Source: Hippasteria phrygiana (taxonomy: Eukaryota > Echinodermata > Asteroidea > Valvatida > Goniasteridae). From it: 64,000 nucleotides of DNA. A program made the position numbers and the translations under genes. This document shows, piece by piece, positions 42,190 through 53,300 of the stretch. The notes beneath the pieces are model-generated. The model had not been told where the DNA came from. It did no database searches and saw only the letters and a program-made list of their open reading frames with translations. Where the stretch lies: the NCBI GenBank assembly GCA_037893225.1, contig JAZGUH010000005.1, forward strand, positions 1,860,001 to 1,924,000, in the 5' to 3' direction. The first letter of the stretch is position 1. The number at the start of each line of letters is the position of its first letter.

Positions 42190-42440
42190 CTGTACGACGG
42201 CCATAGCCGCAGTTTGAAAAAGACCACCTGGCCGGTTGATGTCTATAGACGCATTCCTGCACTTACTCAATCCATTCATGAGTGTAATGAATAGATGGAG
42301 CTTTTTCAAACAAAGCTTTTATTCACATGAAAGGGGGCTCCGAGTTCTATTCAGTGTGGTGCCTATTTGCATTTATGTTTGGCTGCATACCAGCACCCTA
42401 TCAATGAATCCAAAAGGTTACAGCTGAATCCAAAAGGTTA
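42190..42440 (+). mobile_element. TTAACCCC-family element, type A (shortened)
   Basis: It carries 'gaccacctggccggttgatg', 'gagctttttcaaacaaagct' and 'gaaagggggctccgag', ending in a duplicated aatccaaaaggtta. Part of the interior is missing relative to 27088-27392. Confidence 0.65.
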
Positions 42441-43692
42441 AACAACTGGATAAACTGATGTTTATCATAAACTAGCTTTTGTGCTGATAAATATTTTTTA
42501 AGGTCTCAAATCCACACAAAACTTTCATGTGACATACACGAGAAGGTAAGGCTTCCTTTTCTTTTAACCAAAAGAACGAATATGTAAAACAAGTTCAAAT
42601 CAAACAGTAAATATTTTTGTTTCCAAATAAGTAGAAATTGTGTTTCAATAAACAAAAAACACACATTTCCGCATATGTTTATGTTTCCCTCTAATGTTCT
42701 TGAATCTTCAACTTCTGTGACTTGCCAAGACAAACCAGTCCTAATTGTCTGTAAGTGTATATTTGGGCAGAACTAATTGGTACCTGGCACTTGACATCAA
42801 GAGAACATTATCACTACCTAAGTCCAATATCAGAATTGGTGACCAGCTAAGACAAGAAAATTATATAAAAAAAAAAAAAAAAATAAAAGAAACAAAACAC
42901 ATTTTACTAGTATTTTGTTTTATTATTCTGCCGACCCAATTATTTTCTGATCAATACTTGTTTTTGTTTTGTTACTATACTGAATGATGTATACCTACTG
43001 CAGTATTCGTTTACAGTAAAAAAAAAACACTAGGGGTTACATATACATGGAGGTTATATTCAGGTAAAAAAAACAGGGATTTTGAAGAACATTTTAGTAA
43101 GCTAAGTCAATGCTTACAGAGGACTTTTCCCCTTTCACCTATCATTATTTTCACAAATTCTGCAACAGCAGACTCTGGGCTTACAGCCTGCAAATCTGTG
43201 CTAACTGAGTTAGTACAGAAATTCTGCACTAAACTCTGTAAGCACTTAGTTATGTTCTGTAACCACAGCAATTTCCTCTCACTCTCCTTGTTTTTTTTTC
43301 TTTTACACAGATGGAATTTGGGTAAAACAGCAACAAAAATCACAATTGTCTTTAAAGACAAATCTAACATCATAATACCTCCATCATCTTTCCAAATGCT
43401 AAGCCAATTCCTGTTGGAGCTTGGCCTCTCGAACCTCTTATATTATAACTCCCTCACGGGGAGTAATTTTTCAAATTCGTTTACACGGCCAATGGATTCT
43501 CTAAATGGACTGATCCCTTAAGCCCCGCCCCCAACACATTGACCAATCACAGCTGTAACTATGGTCTCGCAAAGAGTGCCACATGCAAATGCGTACATGT
43601 GCCGTGTGTGGCTGACTTAAGGGATAGGTCTATAACAGGACTCAGTCACCCAGTCCAGTGCCAAATTCGAGCCCTGATACATGGCATAGTAC
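42441..43692. other. Probable 3' UTR/flank of PIAS
   Basis: No independent gene is supported. The stretch lies downstream of the PIAS stop codons on the minus strand. It contains an A-rich run (42868-42885) and an inverted pair around 43510 and 43618 (tgatcccttaag and cttaagggata). Confidence 0.4.
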
Positions 43693-44072
43693 GGTACACA
43701 AAAAACACACATTAAAAGAAGAAAACTAGAGCTTAACAGGCCAGACACTACCTGAGCCCAGATAGGTAATTACTAGTATACAATGTAGCTGTTCAGGTAG
43801 CTCCAAGAGTTGGTGTCGTATAACCGGTACACAAAAAGCATACATTAGAAGAAGAAAACTAGAGCTTAAGCCAGATACTACCTGAGCTCGGATAGGTAAT
43901 TATTAGTGTAGCTGTTCAGGTAGCTCTGAGGGTTGGTGCCGTATAACCAATACACAAAAAACATACATTAGAAGAAGAAAACTAGAGCTTAAGCCAGATA
44001 CTACCTGAGCTCGGATAGGTAATTATTGGTGTAGCTGTTCAGGTAGCTCTGAGGGTTAGTGCCGTAGTAATA
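43693..44072 (-). repeat. Triplicated unit of about 120 bp at the PIAS 3' end
   Basis: Three tandem copies run from about 43693, 43828 and 43950. On the minus strand each contains a copy of the segment coding SYLNSYTNNYLSEL, followed by a donor-like cag|gtagt and then 'gcttaagctctagttttctt'. The copy nearest PIAS is open and continuous with the downstream frame; the middle one is nearly identical; the farthest is diverged with a stop. Confidence 0.85.
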
Positions 44073-44189
44073 AGGGTGAGGACGATGGTGATTGTGATAG
44101 CTACCACTACTACTGTAGGTTGAGGGTACGTAGCTCCCCGGCCCGGCCGCTCGAGGTGGTGTGGCTTCGGCAGGACTGGGGTCCAGCTG
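44001..44189 (-). CDS. Alternative PIAS C-terminal segment (62 codons)
   Basis: Immediately after the PIAS TGA, the same frame stays open for 62 codons to a TAG at 44001. It encodes a protein-like sequence rich in Pro, Ser, Tyr and Asn, starting QLDPSPAEATPPRAAGPG and including SYVPSTYSSSGSYHNHH and SYLNSYTNNYLSEL. The preceding bases (ctcactagattgacag) look like an acceptor; splicing from exon 44957-44994 to 44186 would join in phase 0 and replace the -ISLD end. Stop-codon readthrough is the other option. Expression is inferred only. Confidence 0.5.
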   Translation of the reverse strand, partial: QLDPSPAEATPPRAAGPGSYVPSTYSSSGSYHNHHRPHPYYYGTNPQSYLNSYTNNYLSELR

Positions 44190-44357
44190 TCAATCTAGTG
44201 AGATGACATCAGACAGGTTGTAGGCGCTGGCGCTGCCGTTGCTGGCCGCCCGGCTGGTGCCCGAGCTGTGGCTGGTGACCGTGCTGATGCTGCTGGCACT
44301 GCGATGGCTGGGGTTGGAGGGGCCCAGATGGTCCATGTAGGATAGCTGGGGCATGTA
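44190..44357 (-). CDS. PIAS: PIAS last exon (-ISLD end)
   Basis: The acceptor is aaagtcacag. The exon starts [20 protein letters not shown], continues with a Ser/Thr/Ala-rich run and ends NLSDVISLD at the TGA in 44190-44192. The I-S-L-D terminus is a PIAS1/PIAS2 hallmark. Confidence 0.93.
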   Translation of the reverse strand, partial: YMPQLSYMDHLGPSNPSHRSASSISTVTSHSSGTSRAASNGSASAYNLSDVISLD

Positions 44358-47300
44358 CTGTGACTTTAAAAAATGAAGGAATCGGCTGTACATTATGACA
44401 TCACGGAAGACGGTAAAGATAGATCACAGTGCTATATTACATGGAAATTGCTACAGTTCTCTGTCACCACGCAAACTGGAAATTTTGCAAGGCTTTAGGA
44501 GGACTATTTGAATGTAAATTTAAATTTTCCTGCGTTACAGAACCCATTGTTAATCTTAATAGTCAAAGACTGAACAAGACAAATACACCAACTTAAGATC
44601 ATAACAAAAGTTTTCCTTCCACCTCTAAAACTGAACATTTCTTTGTCTTCTTTTCGCAGGTTTCTTCAGGCTTCCGAGCTACAGTGCGATGTGCACTTTT
44701 TAGGAAATCCTTTGTTTCATTACCAGAAAGAATTAAAATAAAATAAATAAATAAATACATTGTTGTCATGTGCAAATGTAACCTACACCACCTTATTTGT
44801 TCTAAAAGAACTTGTGGCCTGCAACAGATTACTAACATTGTTTAGAAAAGTGGATATAAAAAACAGCAGTATGGGATAAAAGGGACACCTATGCTTTGAA
44901 AACCAACTCGATACATTTTAATGAAATTAATGTTAATGAAAAGATGAAATATTTACCTGTGATTCATTGTGTATTAACGAGTATAGATCCATACCTGCAC
45001 AAACAAGAAAGGTTCAAACAAATCAGTGTGGAAATTGATGAATATTTTATCCTGTCCCTGGAGAGCTATCAGTGGTAAACGAACACCAGGTGGAAGAACA
45101 TTGTATTTAATGTTGGGCTGTTCATTTTCGAATAAATTAGTATTCGTTTATTCGAAACTGGGTTTGACCGAAAATTATAATATTTGATACTTGCAGATCA
45201 CATTTTTCACGCGTCTGCTGCAACTGCATGCCGCACCAGTAAAATGTTGCACGCAAAGCACGGCAGTGCTTTACATTCAATGAGATTTCAATTGTTTGAG
45301 TTGTGGGACTAAAAAGTAGAAAAAGTAGGAAAAAATTGGAATTTCAAGAGAAAAAAATAGGAAAACTAGGAAGCAAGGTACAAAAAAACCTAGGAAAAGT
45401 AGGAAAAGTTGGAATACTTGAAAGCCTGCAGTCAATGCCTATACTCACCATACTCGTTTGGCATGGACTGAGGCGGCATGGGCAGGAAGGAACTATAATC
45501 TCCAAACAGGGAGAACTGGGAATGCGGCCCGGGCCCCATGTCCATGGACGGCAGACTGCTGGAGTGATGCGACGACTGCATGGGTGGCTGGAGACTGTAG
45601 TCTATAGGGTACCTGTGAAGGAAGGGGGCCAGTGGAAAACAAATCGATAATGCAACATATGACCATGAAAACAAACAACCTGTTCTGGGAAATGAATAAC
45701 AGGTGGGCTTGCGTGTATGAGGGGTAAAACAGAGTCTCTCAACAAATCATTGAGTCGGAAAATCATCCTCCTGAGGACAGCAGAGGTTAGCACAAGGGCC
45801 TGTGTGGGATGACAAGTGCAGACAAATCATATTGTGATGGGCTTGTCCAGTTATTACAGAATTGATGCCCCTTATTTTATACAATCCAGGGAGTCCAAAA
45901 TACAGATGGACAGGCATACTAGGTTGAATCTACAACAGTATGTTCAATCATGGTTCAACTTATCATTTCAGGCAAAAGAATAAAGAAACATGTTTAGTAT
46001 TATACCGTTTTCAAAAGAAGGAGGTGGCCTTTTTAAAAAACCCTTTCAGCCCCAATGGCAACTATAGTCGCCCGTGCACTATACCCAGCTTCAGCCCCAA
46101 TGGCGATTAAAGTCGACTGTGAAGTGCTTTGTGCGTGAACAATGTGGGCACCAGAGGCTGCATGCAATAAACAATGCGGGGCTGAAAGGATTAAACATTT
46201 ATTTTTAGATCATAACGAGCAAAGTTCTTAAAGATGGCCAGCCCATTGTTTCAAAGATGACTTTCCCTGACATTGGAGTCCCTCAGAATCGATGTTTAAC
46301 ATGCAATAGATCAACTGATGGGAATTTTGCAAAACAATTTTTTATTATTTTTAGAAAAGCAAAAACAAAAAAGGAAAAAAATAGGCAGTTTGAAAAGGAA
46401 GTGGGCGGGGACACTAACATGTTTTGTTCTATTTTGACTAATACATCTGCCATCTTTATTCTTTTTTTACAACATCTGTATATTTCTAACTGAATGTCGA
46501 TGTGTTGTTTGGTCTGAGTTTTGTGGTCAAAGGGCACAAGGGTCTAGCATCTTGAGGGAAATTCACTTTCCACTGCCAACTTGTTCCAGTCCAATCCTCA
46601 AACACCTGTTCAGAATGTCTTGCCTCTACAGGTGATGAATAAAGGGTAACCAACAGGACAGGTGACAATCTGCATCACAATGGTTCCAAGAACTGGCCAG
46701 GCATTCCAGGCATTCCAGGCATTCCAATGCCTGGAAATTGAAAAGGATCACATTCCAGCCCATTCCTAAAAACACCTGTGGAATCTGGTTTCATCTGTTT
46801 CTTTGTTATAGTCAGCCAAAGGGGTATAGAGTATCAAAGTCTGACATCAGTTGGCATGACAACTGGTTCCAAACAAATGTAAATTTTGACTGTTCCTTTG
46901 TTAACAGCCAGTCATGCAAACACATAACAAAAGCATTCTGGTTCCAAACAATGCATTGACATCATTGGTGCTCTATTATCCCAGCTAATTCCAAAACACC
47001 TGTTGGAAAAGAAGGCATCTGCATTCCTCTGGTTCTTTCATTAATTGACCCCACATGAGAGAGAGAAGAATTTAGTTAGGGATTTTTTTTCAGGTACTAC
47101 AGATAGCTTTCTCCATCATTTAAAGATTGGAAGTGTGGCTCAGTTAGTTAAATGGATAAATTATAGATTACACAATTGCAAAAAAGATTCAGGTTCAAAT
47201 CCCAACCAGGAAGACCAAAAATAAAACATAAAAAATAAAACAAATATGGGAAAAGAGGTTAGATGTTACAGGAACTTTGGGCAAATAAATTCAAAGAAAT

Positions 47301-50300
47301 GATATTGAAACTGCCTTTGAGAAAGAACTTGAAAAAGTTTGAAATATTAGACCAGCTAGTTTTGTCCTGTATATTTCAGGTCAAATCCAGTCAGGCAGCA
47401 GTCTCAATTCATTTCTCATTCTATTTCATAATTAAATGTTAAGTTATACATTTGAGTTATTAAACTTAAAGTCTAACATTATATCATCTTTAATAAAAAA
47501 AATCCCTAAATAAAATAACACTTTCCCAAAAATACATGCACCAGTTTGTTTTAGCTTTAATTATTCCAGTGAGGTTTATTGCTCCCCCACCCCACCCCTC
47601 GCTATGTACATATATATATTTTTTTCATTTTAGTGTTTCTTTTTTTCATTTTCCAAAATATAATGGCTCTATGTTCTTCCAACATTTCACATAACACACA
47701 TCATAGGACAAAAAGGACAAACAGACAACAAAGGAAACTTCATCTGAAATGTCTGACTGATAAGGTATATTCTGGCTGTACATCCATTAGTTTAAAGTCC
47801 TAACCCTATCATCATCAAGATGTCCTTCACCACCCCTTACAGTCATTTCATATTCCCACTTTATTATACATGTGACCAAAGACCTATAAGAGGGACATGG
47901 AGAATGCTGAATTGTGCTATTTCAGCTAAAATACAAGCTTTTTGCCATAGCCAAATATAATGTACATAATTTGTCCATGTTTTTTTCTTGGAATATCAAT
48001 TTTCCATGACTTTCCAATATTTTAATAATTCCAGGATTTTCTGTGACTGTGGGAACCCTGATAGCACCGAGTATTAATATAAAAAAAAAACGCATTCCAC
48101 TGGACCCTGATAGCACAGAAAAAAAACCACATATTACTGAACATAAAATTAAACATGATATCGTCTGGGATATTTATATATCATTGTATACATGTATATT
48201 TTACATTTTTCTGAAGAAGGTCCACGTACGGAAACAATTTAAAGCTTTTTGTGTCATCCACACTCAACAAACTTGCAGTTTGCATTTTTTTTTCTTTATG
48301 AACAAACCGTTTATCAAATAAACTGAAAGGCAAGTCTGAGAATTCGCACATATGCTAGTATTATTGGCGTTATTAAACCCTATTAACCCCTTAAAGCTGG
48401 ATGACGTCTGTAGATGCCAAAAAAAATATAAAAAATTACCACCAGGCCGGATGACGTCTATAGAGTACCGAAGTCTGACATCAGTTGGCACGACAACTGG
48501 CTCCAAACAAATGGAGATTTCGACTGTTCCTTTGTTAACAGCCAGTCATGCAAACACATTGACACAAAATAAAAGTATTCTGGCTCCAAACATTGCATTG
48601 ACGTCATCACTTCGGTGCTCTATACACGCCATTCTCTGCATTTTCAATCCATTGTTGGAATACAGGATTATTGTGTATGTTACGTTTGGCTGCACAGGCC
48701 GCCCCGGCACCTCATTATAAATAAGCGTACTCAAGGGGTTACAACAATTAAGATTTCAGTGTTTCTAATTACAATATGGGCATCTGCAAGGAGAATACCG
48801 ACAAGAATTTACATAAGTCCTTGAGATAATTATGTAATTAAAGCAAATATGGTGCGTGACCTTTTCTTGGATTACCCTAAACCGTCTAAGAAGCATCATA
48901 CTAAAATACACATCTGTTGCATTTTCCAAAAAACAAACACAAAAACATCAATTCAAGTTATTCCCTTTAAACACAGGAAAAAAGTATGATTCTTTCAAAT
49001 TTGTAAATTACTCTGTTCTATGACTGATCACATCAGCCACTTTAACAAAATATAATACTGGGATTCGAACCTGCGACCTCCGGGTTACCGTACCGGTGCT
49101 CTACCAACTGAGCTATCTTGCCCTATGTTGGCGGTCTCCCAAATTGTCAGTATCTTTGTTCGGGTGGGCGCTAGTCAGAAGTCATAAACCCAGAATGCTG
49201 TATAGCCAGGGATCACACCCAATTTTACGATACAACCTGGGAAGCGACATTGTGGGGATCACTCAATGAGGATACGACTTTTTAACTTATAATTCGTCAA
49301 ACAATCCACAAGGGAAACTGACTAGGACTAAGTTTAATTAACACCCTAACAGTCCCGAACCCTTCAATTTCAATACAATTTTCCACACCACCTAGGGAGT
49401 AAGGGCTTGTAACTCAAAAGTAACTCTAGCGACTTGTGACTCATTTTGTTGGGTTGGTTCACATATCAGAGGGTGACATTAGACACAAAAATTACTGGAC
49501 CATTATCAGGTTTTGATCTGCCATGGTATAGCCATAACACACAAACTACAGCCATAACAAAGCCATATTTTGTTTTTGTTCAGACAAATAGTCCAATGTC
49601 TGACCATAATTTCACCCTCTGCAGTATGTGATTACATTATCGACCAAAGTGGGCATGTGCATGGAATCAGTAATTGAAGTTCAGTACGCAATTGCGATTA
49701 CGACCTTGGGGGAGACTGGCTCCATAATTAGCCAATCGGGCAGTGCGGACCAAAGGCTGTGCTTGTCTATTAACAACAGAAGACGCGCATAAAGTGTCAA
49801 GATCGCTGCGCAAGGGGTCGTCTATCGGGCTGGCCGAATGGGGAGAGGTCATCCAGTCGATGACATCAGGCGTCTTGCAAGCATGGGGACGTGGGGACAT
49901 AGTTTGGGGGTAGGGGATTAGGGGTGGGGGCGGATTCACCAACCGTTTATTAGGCGTGGCCAGCGGCGGTGGCGACTTGGGCGAGGGCGAGATGATGCTG
50001 GCTTCGGGCAAGCGGATATCATCGTCGTCGTCGTCATCATCGACTCGCATAGTGGGAGGGCGGTGCTGGGGGCGGGGGGCGGGGATAACCTCGTCTTCGG
50101 AGTCCGTGTCACTACAGACTTCTTCCTCGGTCTCGTCTCCCTCTTCCTCGGAGCTGGAGTTCGTCAGGTCGATGCACTCCACGTTGGACTTCTTGTTGGG
50201 CGACGAACCCTCCCCTGACAGACAAAAAAACAAATGAATTAGACTGGTGCCAACCTAGAGGTGTGCACTTACAGGTAGTACAGGAATCGGGTACCCGATT

Positions 50301-53300
50301 GAAATGAAGCACGAGTATCAGGGTACCCGGAGAAATGTTCTAAATTTGTGCGAGCGCCTGCATGTGTGTCTTTTTTTCTGATCGTGAACGTAATACGTGA
50401 ATGCACGTCAAACGCAAATGTGACCCAACAACAAGCACAATGTGGTCCGTATGTTCAGGCACATGAACAGAATGAGAAAAGCTGTCTTGGGCAAACCCCA
50501 GTCCGGGACAACTCCAGTCAGATATACGTGCTGAACAAGAGCAAAGTTGTCCAAGAACTCGTAAACGACGGTAGGTCATTTGGGCCTAGAGCTGTTGAAT
50601 CTTACCATCTGAGATACTGCTTATGTTCATGACGGAGCTGAAGCTTCGTTTCTTCTCCGATAACGGCTGCCAAGAGCCGTCTTCTAGAAACTGGATCTCA
50701 AGGCTCGGTGTGTGATGGGCCAGGATCTCCATAAACAGGCTGGAAAAATAGGACAAGAATTTTGTAAAAAAAATTAGTAACCATTCCTCAGTCTTCCTCC
50801 CTGTCATATCACAATGTTCATCACATCTTTTCGATTGGGCAATTTTTTTCAATTTAAATTTCCATACGAATTCTGTGACAGAAATTTCATTTTAAAGTCT
50901 GGCCCCTAAGGGTCATTTTCTTCGGATCAATAGCCCCCCAACATCAGATTCAGAGGGATTGACCACCCCCCCCCCCCAACTGTGTTCTTTATTGTTGTTT
51001 TTATACTTAACATGGGTGCACCACGCCTGCCTTTTATCATAGGCAAATATCAATCTGTCAGGGCCTTGCAAACAATTCTGGACCTGCCCTAACCTGGTTG
51101 GTGCAACCTGTTATTGACAGAAAAATCAATTAGGGATGACATCATATTAAAACAGGTGGAATTGTCATCGGCACCACTGTTTTTGCAGTGGTTCCATATT
51201 CACTGCTCTGCATCGGGCTTTTGAATGGAAATCCAAACTTTTTTTTAGTGGTAGCATAAACATAAGGTTAAAACCTCAGCAGTGAACTCATTCAGTCTTC
51301 ATGCGTAATAAATTATTCTATGATAAACTGCCTGTGTAATCCGAAATCAAGAATAGTCATTATCTGAGCCACTAGGTGGGGAATATCAGTAACTCAAAAA
51401 AATAGCAGTACCGCTAATAATACCACCTGTTTAATGTTATCCCTTAAGTCTACTAACCCGTCGATGATGAGGGAGTCGAACGGCGCTTTGCGGTCACAGA
51501 CCGGGCAGATCCACGTGGGCTTCTTCTCGTTCATCTTGAGGTACAGCACGCCATCAAAGCACTGCAGGTGGGAGCAGGTGATTGGACGGCAGGGGGTGCT
51601 CATCCGCATTTTACCCAGGGGGCACATCAGGCTGACTCGCAAGCTCATGGTGGCAATCTCACTCTCCGGATCGTGGGATAGCTTCTCCTTGACTGTTTTA
51701 TTGAGGGGAGAGAATTTGCATTAATGACCCTGCTCAAGTCTTAGGGTTAAAAAGTCACATCCTCATTGAGTGATACCCACAATAGGGTAAAAGAGAAAAT
51801 ATCTCTGCTCCAATTTACTTTCCAATGAGACACAAAAAATGTCGACCCGCAGTAAGTCACAGAATACATTTCAAATTTAGAATTATTGTAGGAGCGAGAT
51901 GCTTTTAATTCTTACAATGTCAATGTTATAAGAATGTCAACGTTAAAGAATCAAGGCCCATCGAGCTCAATGTATTCTATCTTTAATCCAAGCACAACCA
52001 GGTGTTAGATTTTGGTGGATTTAGGAATCTATGAGTAAATGACCAATAAAAGCAAAATTATGAAGGAAAAAAAAACCCAGAGAGAACATGATACTCACTG
52101 AGAGCTCTGGAGTGGTCAGCATTCCTGACTCCATTACTCTTCAATCTCTGGTAAAGAATTTCTGCCGAAAGTTGTCTGACTAAGTAGACTGCAACACAGT
52201 AGGACTGCAGAAGAAGGAAAAAACAGATCGATTTGAACAAAAAGGCTAAACACAGTGAACTACATAACAAGAAAAGGGTGAACAAAATTCATTTTCGAAT
52301 AATTTAGCATTTGATTATTCGAAACAGGGTTTGACCGAATATTTGAATACTCGATACCCAGCGATCACGTTTTTCACGTGTCAGCTGCAACTGCATGCTG
52401 CACCGGTCAAGAAAGTTGCATGCAAAGCACGCCAGTGTTTTACATGTGGCGATCGATATTATTGACCGCCTGATCAAGATTTTTTTGGCATGCACCTGTT
52501 AGGCCTATATCAAGATCACTACGGGTACATGTATGTATAACGTGTCATTGTATAATGTTTCATTGTATAAATGTCATTGTCTACAAGAGGCAGCTTGTCC
52601 AAATTCAAGTGTCGAGTCTCAAGTCATTTCATGAATTTTTTTTTTATTCCAACCGCAACCTCTGAGAAGGTGAATTTATTTTGATTTTTGCTTTAACAAT
52701 AAACAAAAAATAAGAATACAAAATTTTAAAAACCTGAAAATATGAATATAACTGATATCATCAAAAAATAATGTTTTTTTTCTGGCTAGTGCAATAGGCT
52801 AGCTAGGTGTAACTGGAGATTTTACTCGCTCGTTTTAGATTTACTAGCCTGTATATATTTTGGAATTTTATTAACCCTAACCTACCTAAATCCATCAAAA
52901 TCCAAACCCTGTTTTTGAGGATTTCGGCGGATTCAGGATACCTCCATATTGAAAACTGGGGGATTTTGATGGATTGAGCATTGTAAGCCTAGCGGTACTG
53001 CAGGATTTTGATGGATTCAGGATACCTCCATATTGAGCAGTCACCAAAACCAACTTTTTGTGCATGACAAAATAGGTGGATTTTGGCGGATTCAGGATAC
53101 TTTCTAGTAAAGTTACCCAAGGGGTTAGGGTTAATATTTTTACATATTTGTTCATTTTAGACTAAAATTGATATTTAGGAAAATAAAAGGCCAGTGGTAT
53201 ACACTGCTATCAGGCCGGGAAAAACACAAATGACACGACGACTCACTTTATGGCAATCCTGTCGTTCTTAATACCAAAAGCATTATTTTGATCTAAATTT

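Noticed and set aside
43693..44072. CRISPR-like or regulatory direct-repeat array.
   Set aside because: Three long near-identical units without spacers in an animal genome are a tandem duplication.
46486..46668. Minus-strand frame with [20 protein letters not shown] considered as a missing PIAS exon.
   Set aside because: PIAS frame closes without it once the 45601 acceptor is used, and no proper splice sites in the required phase were seen.
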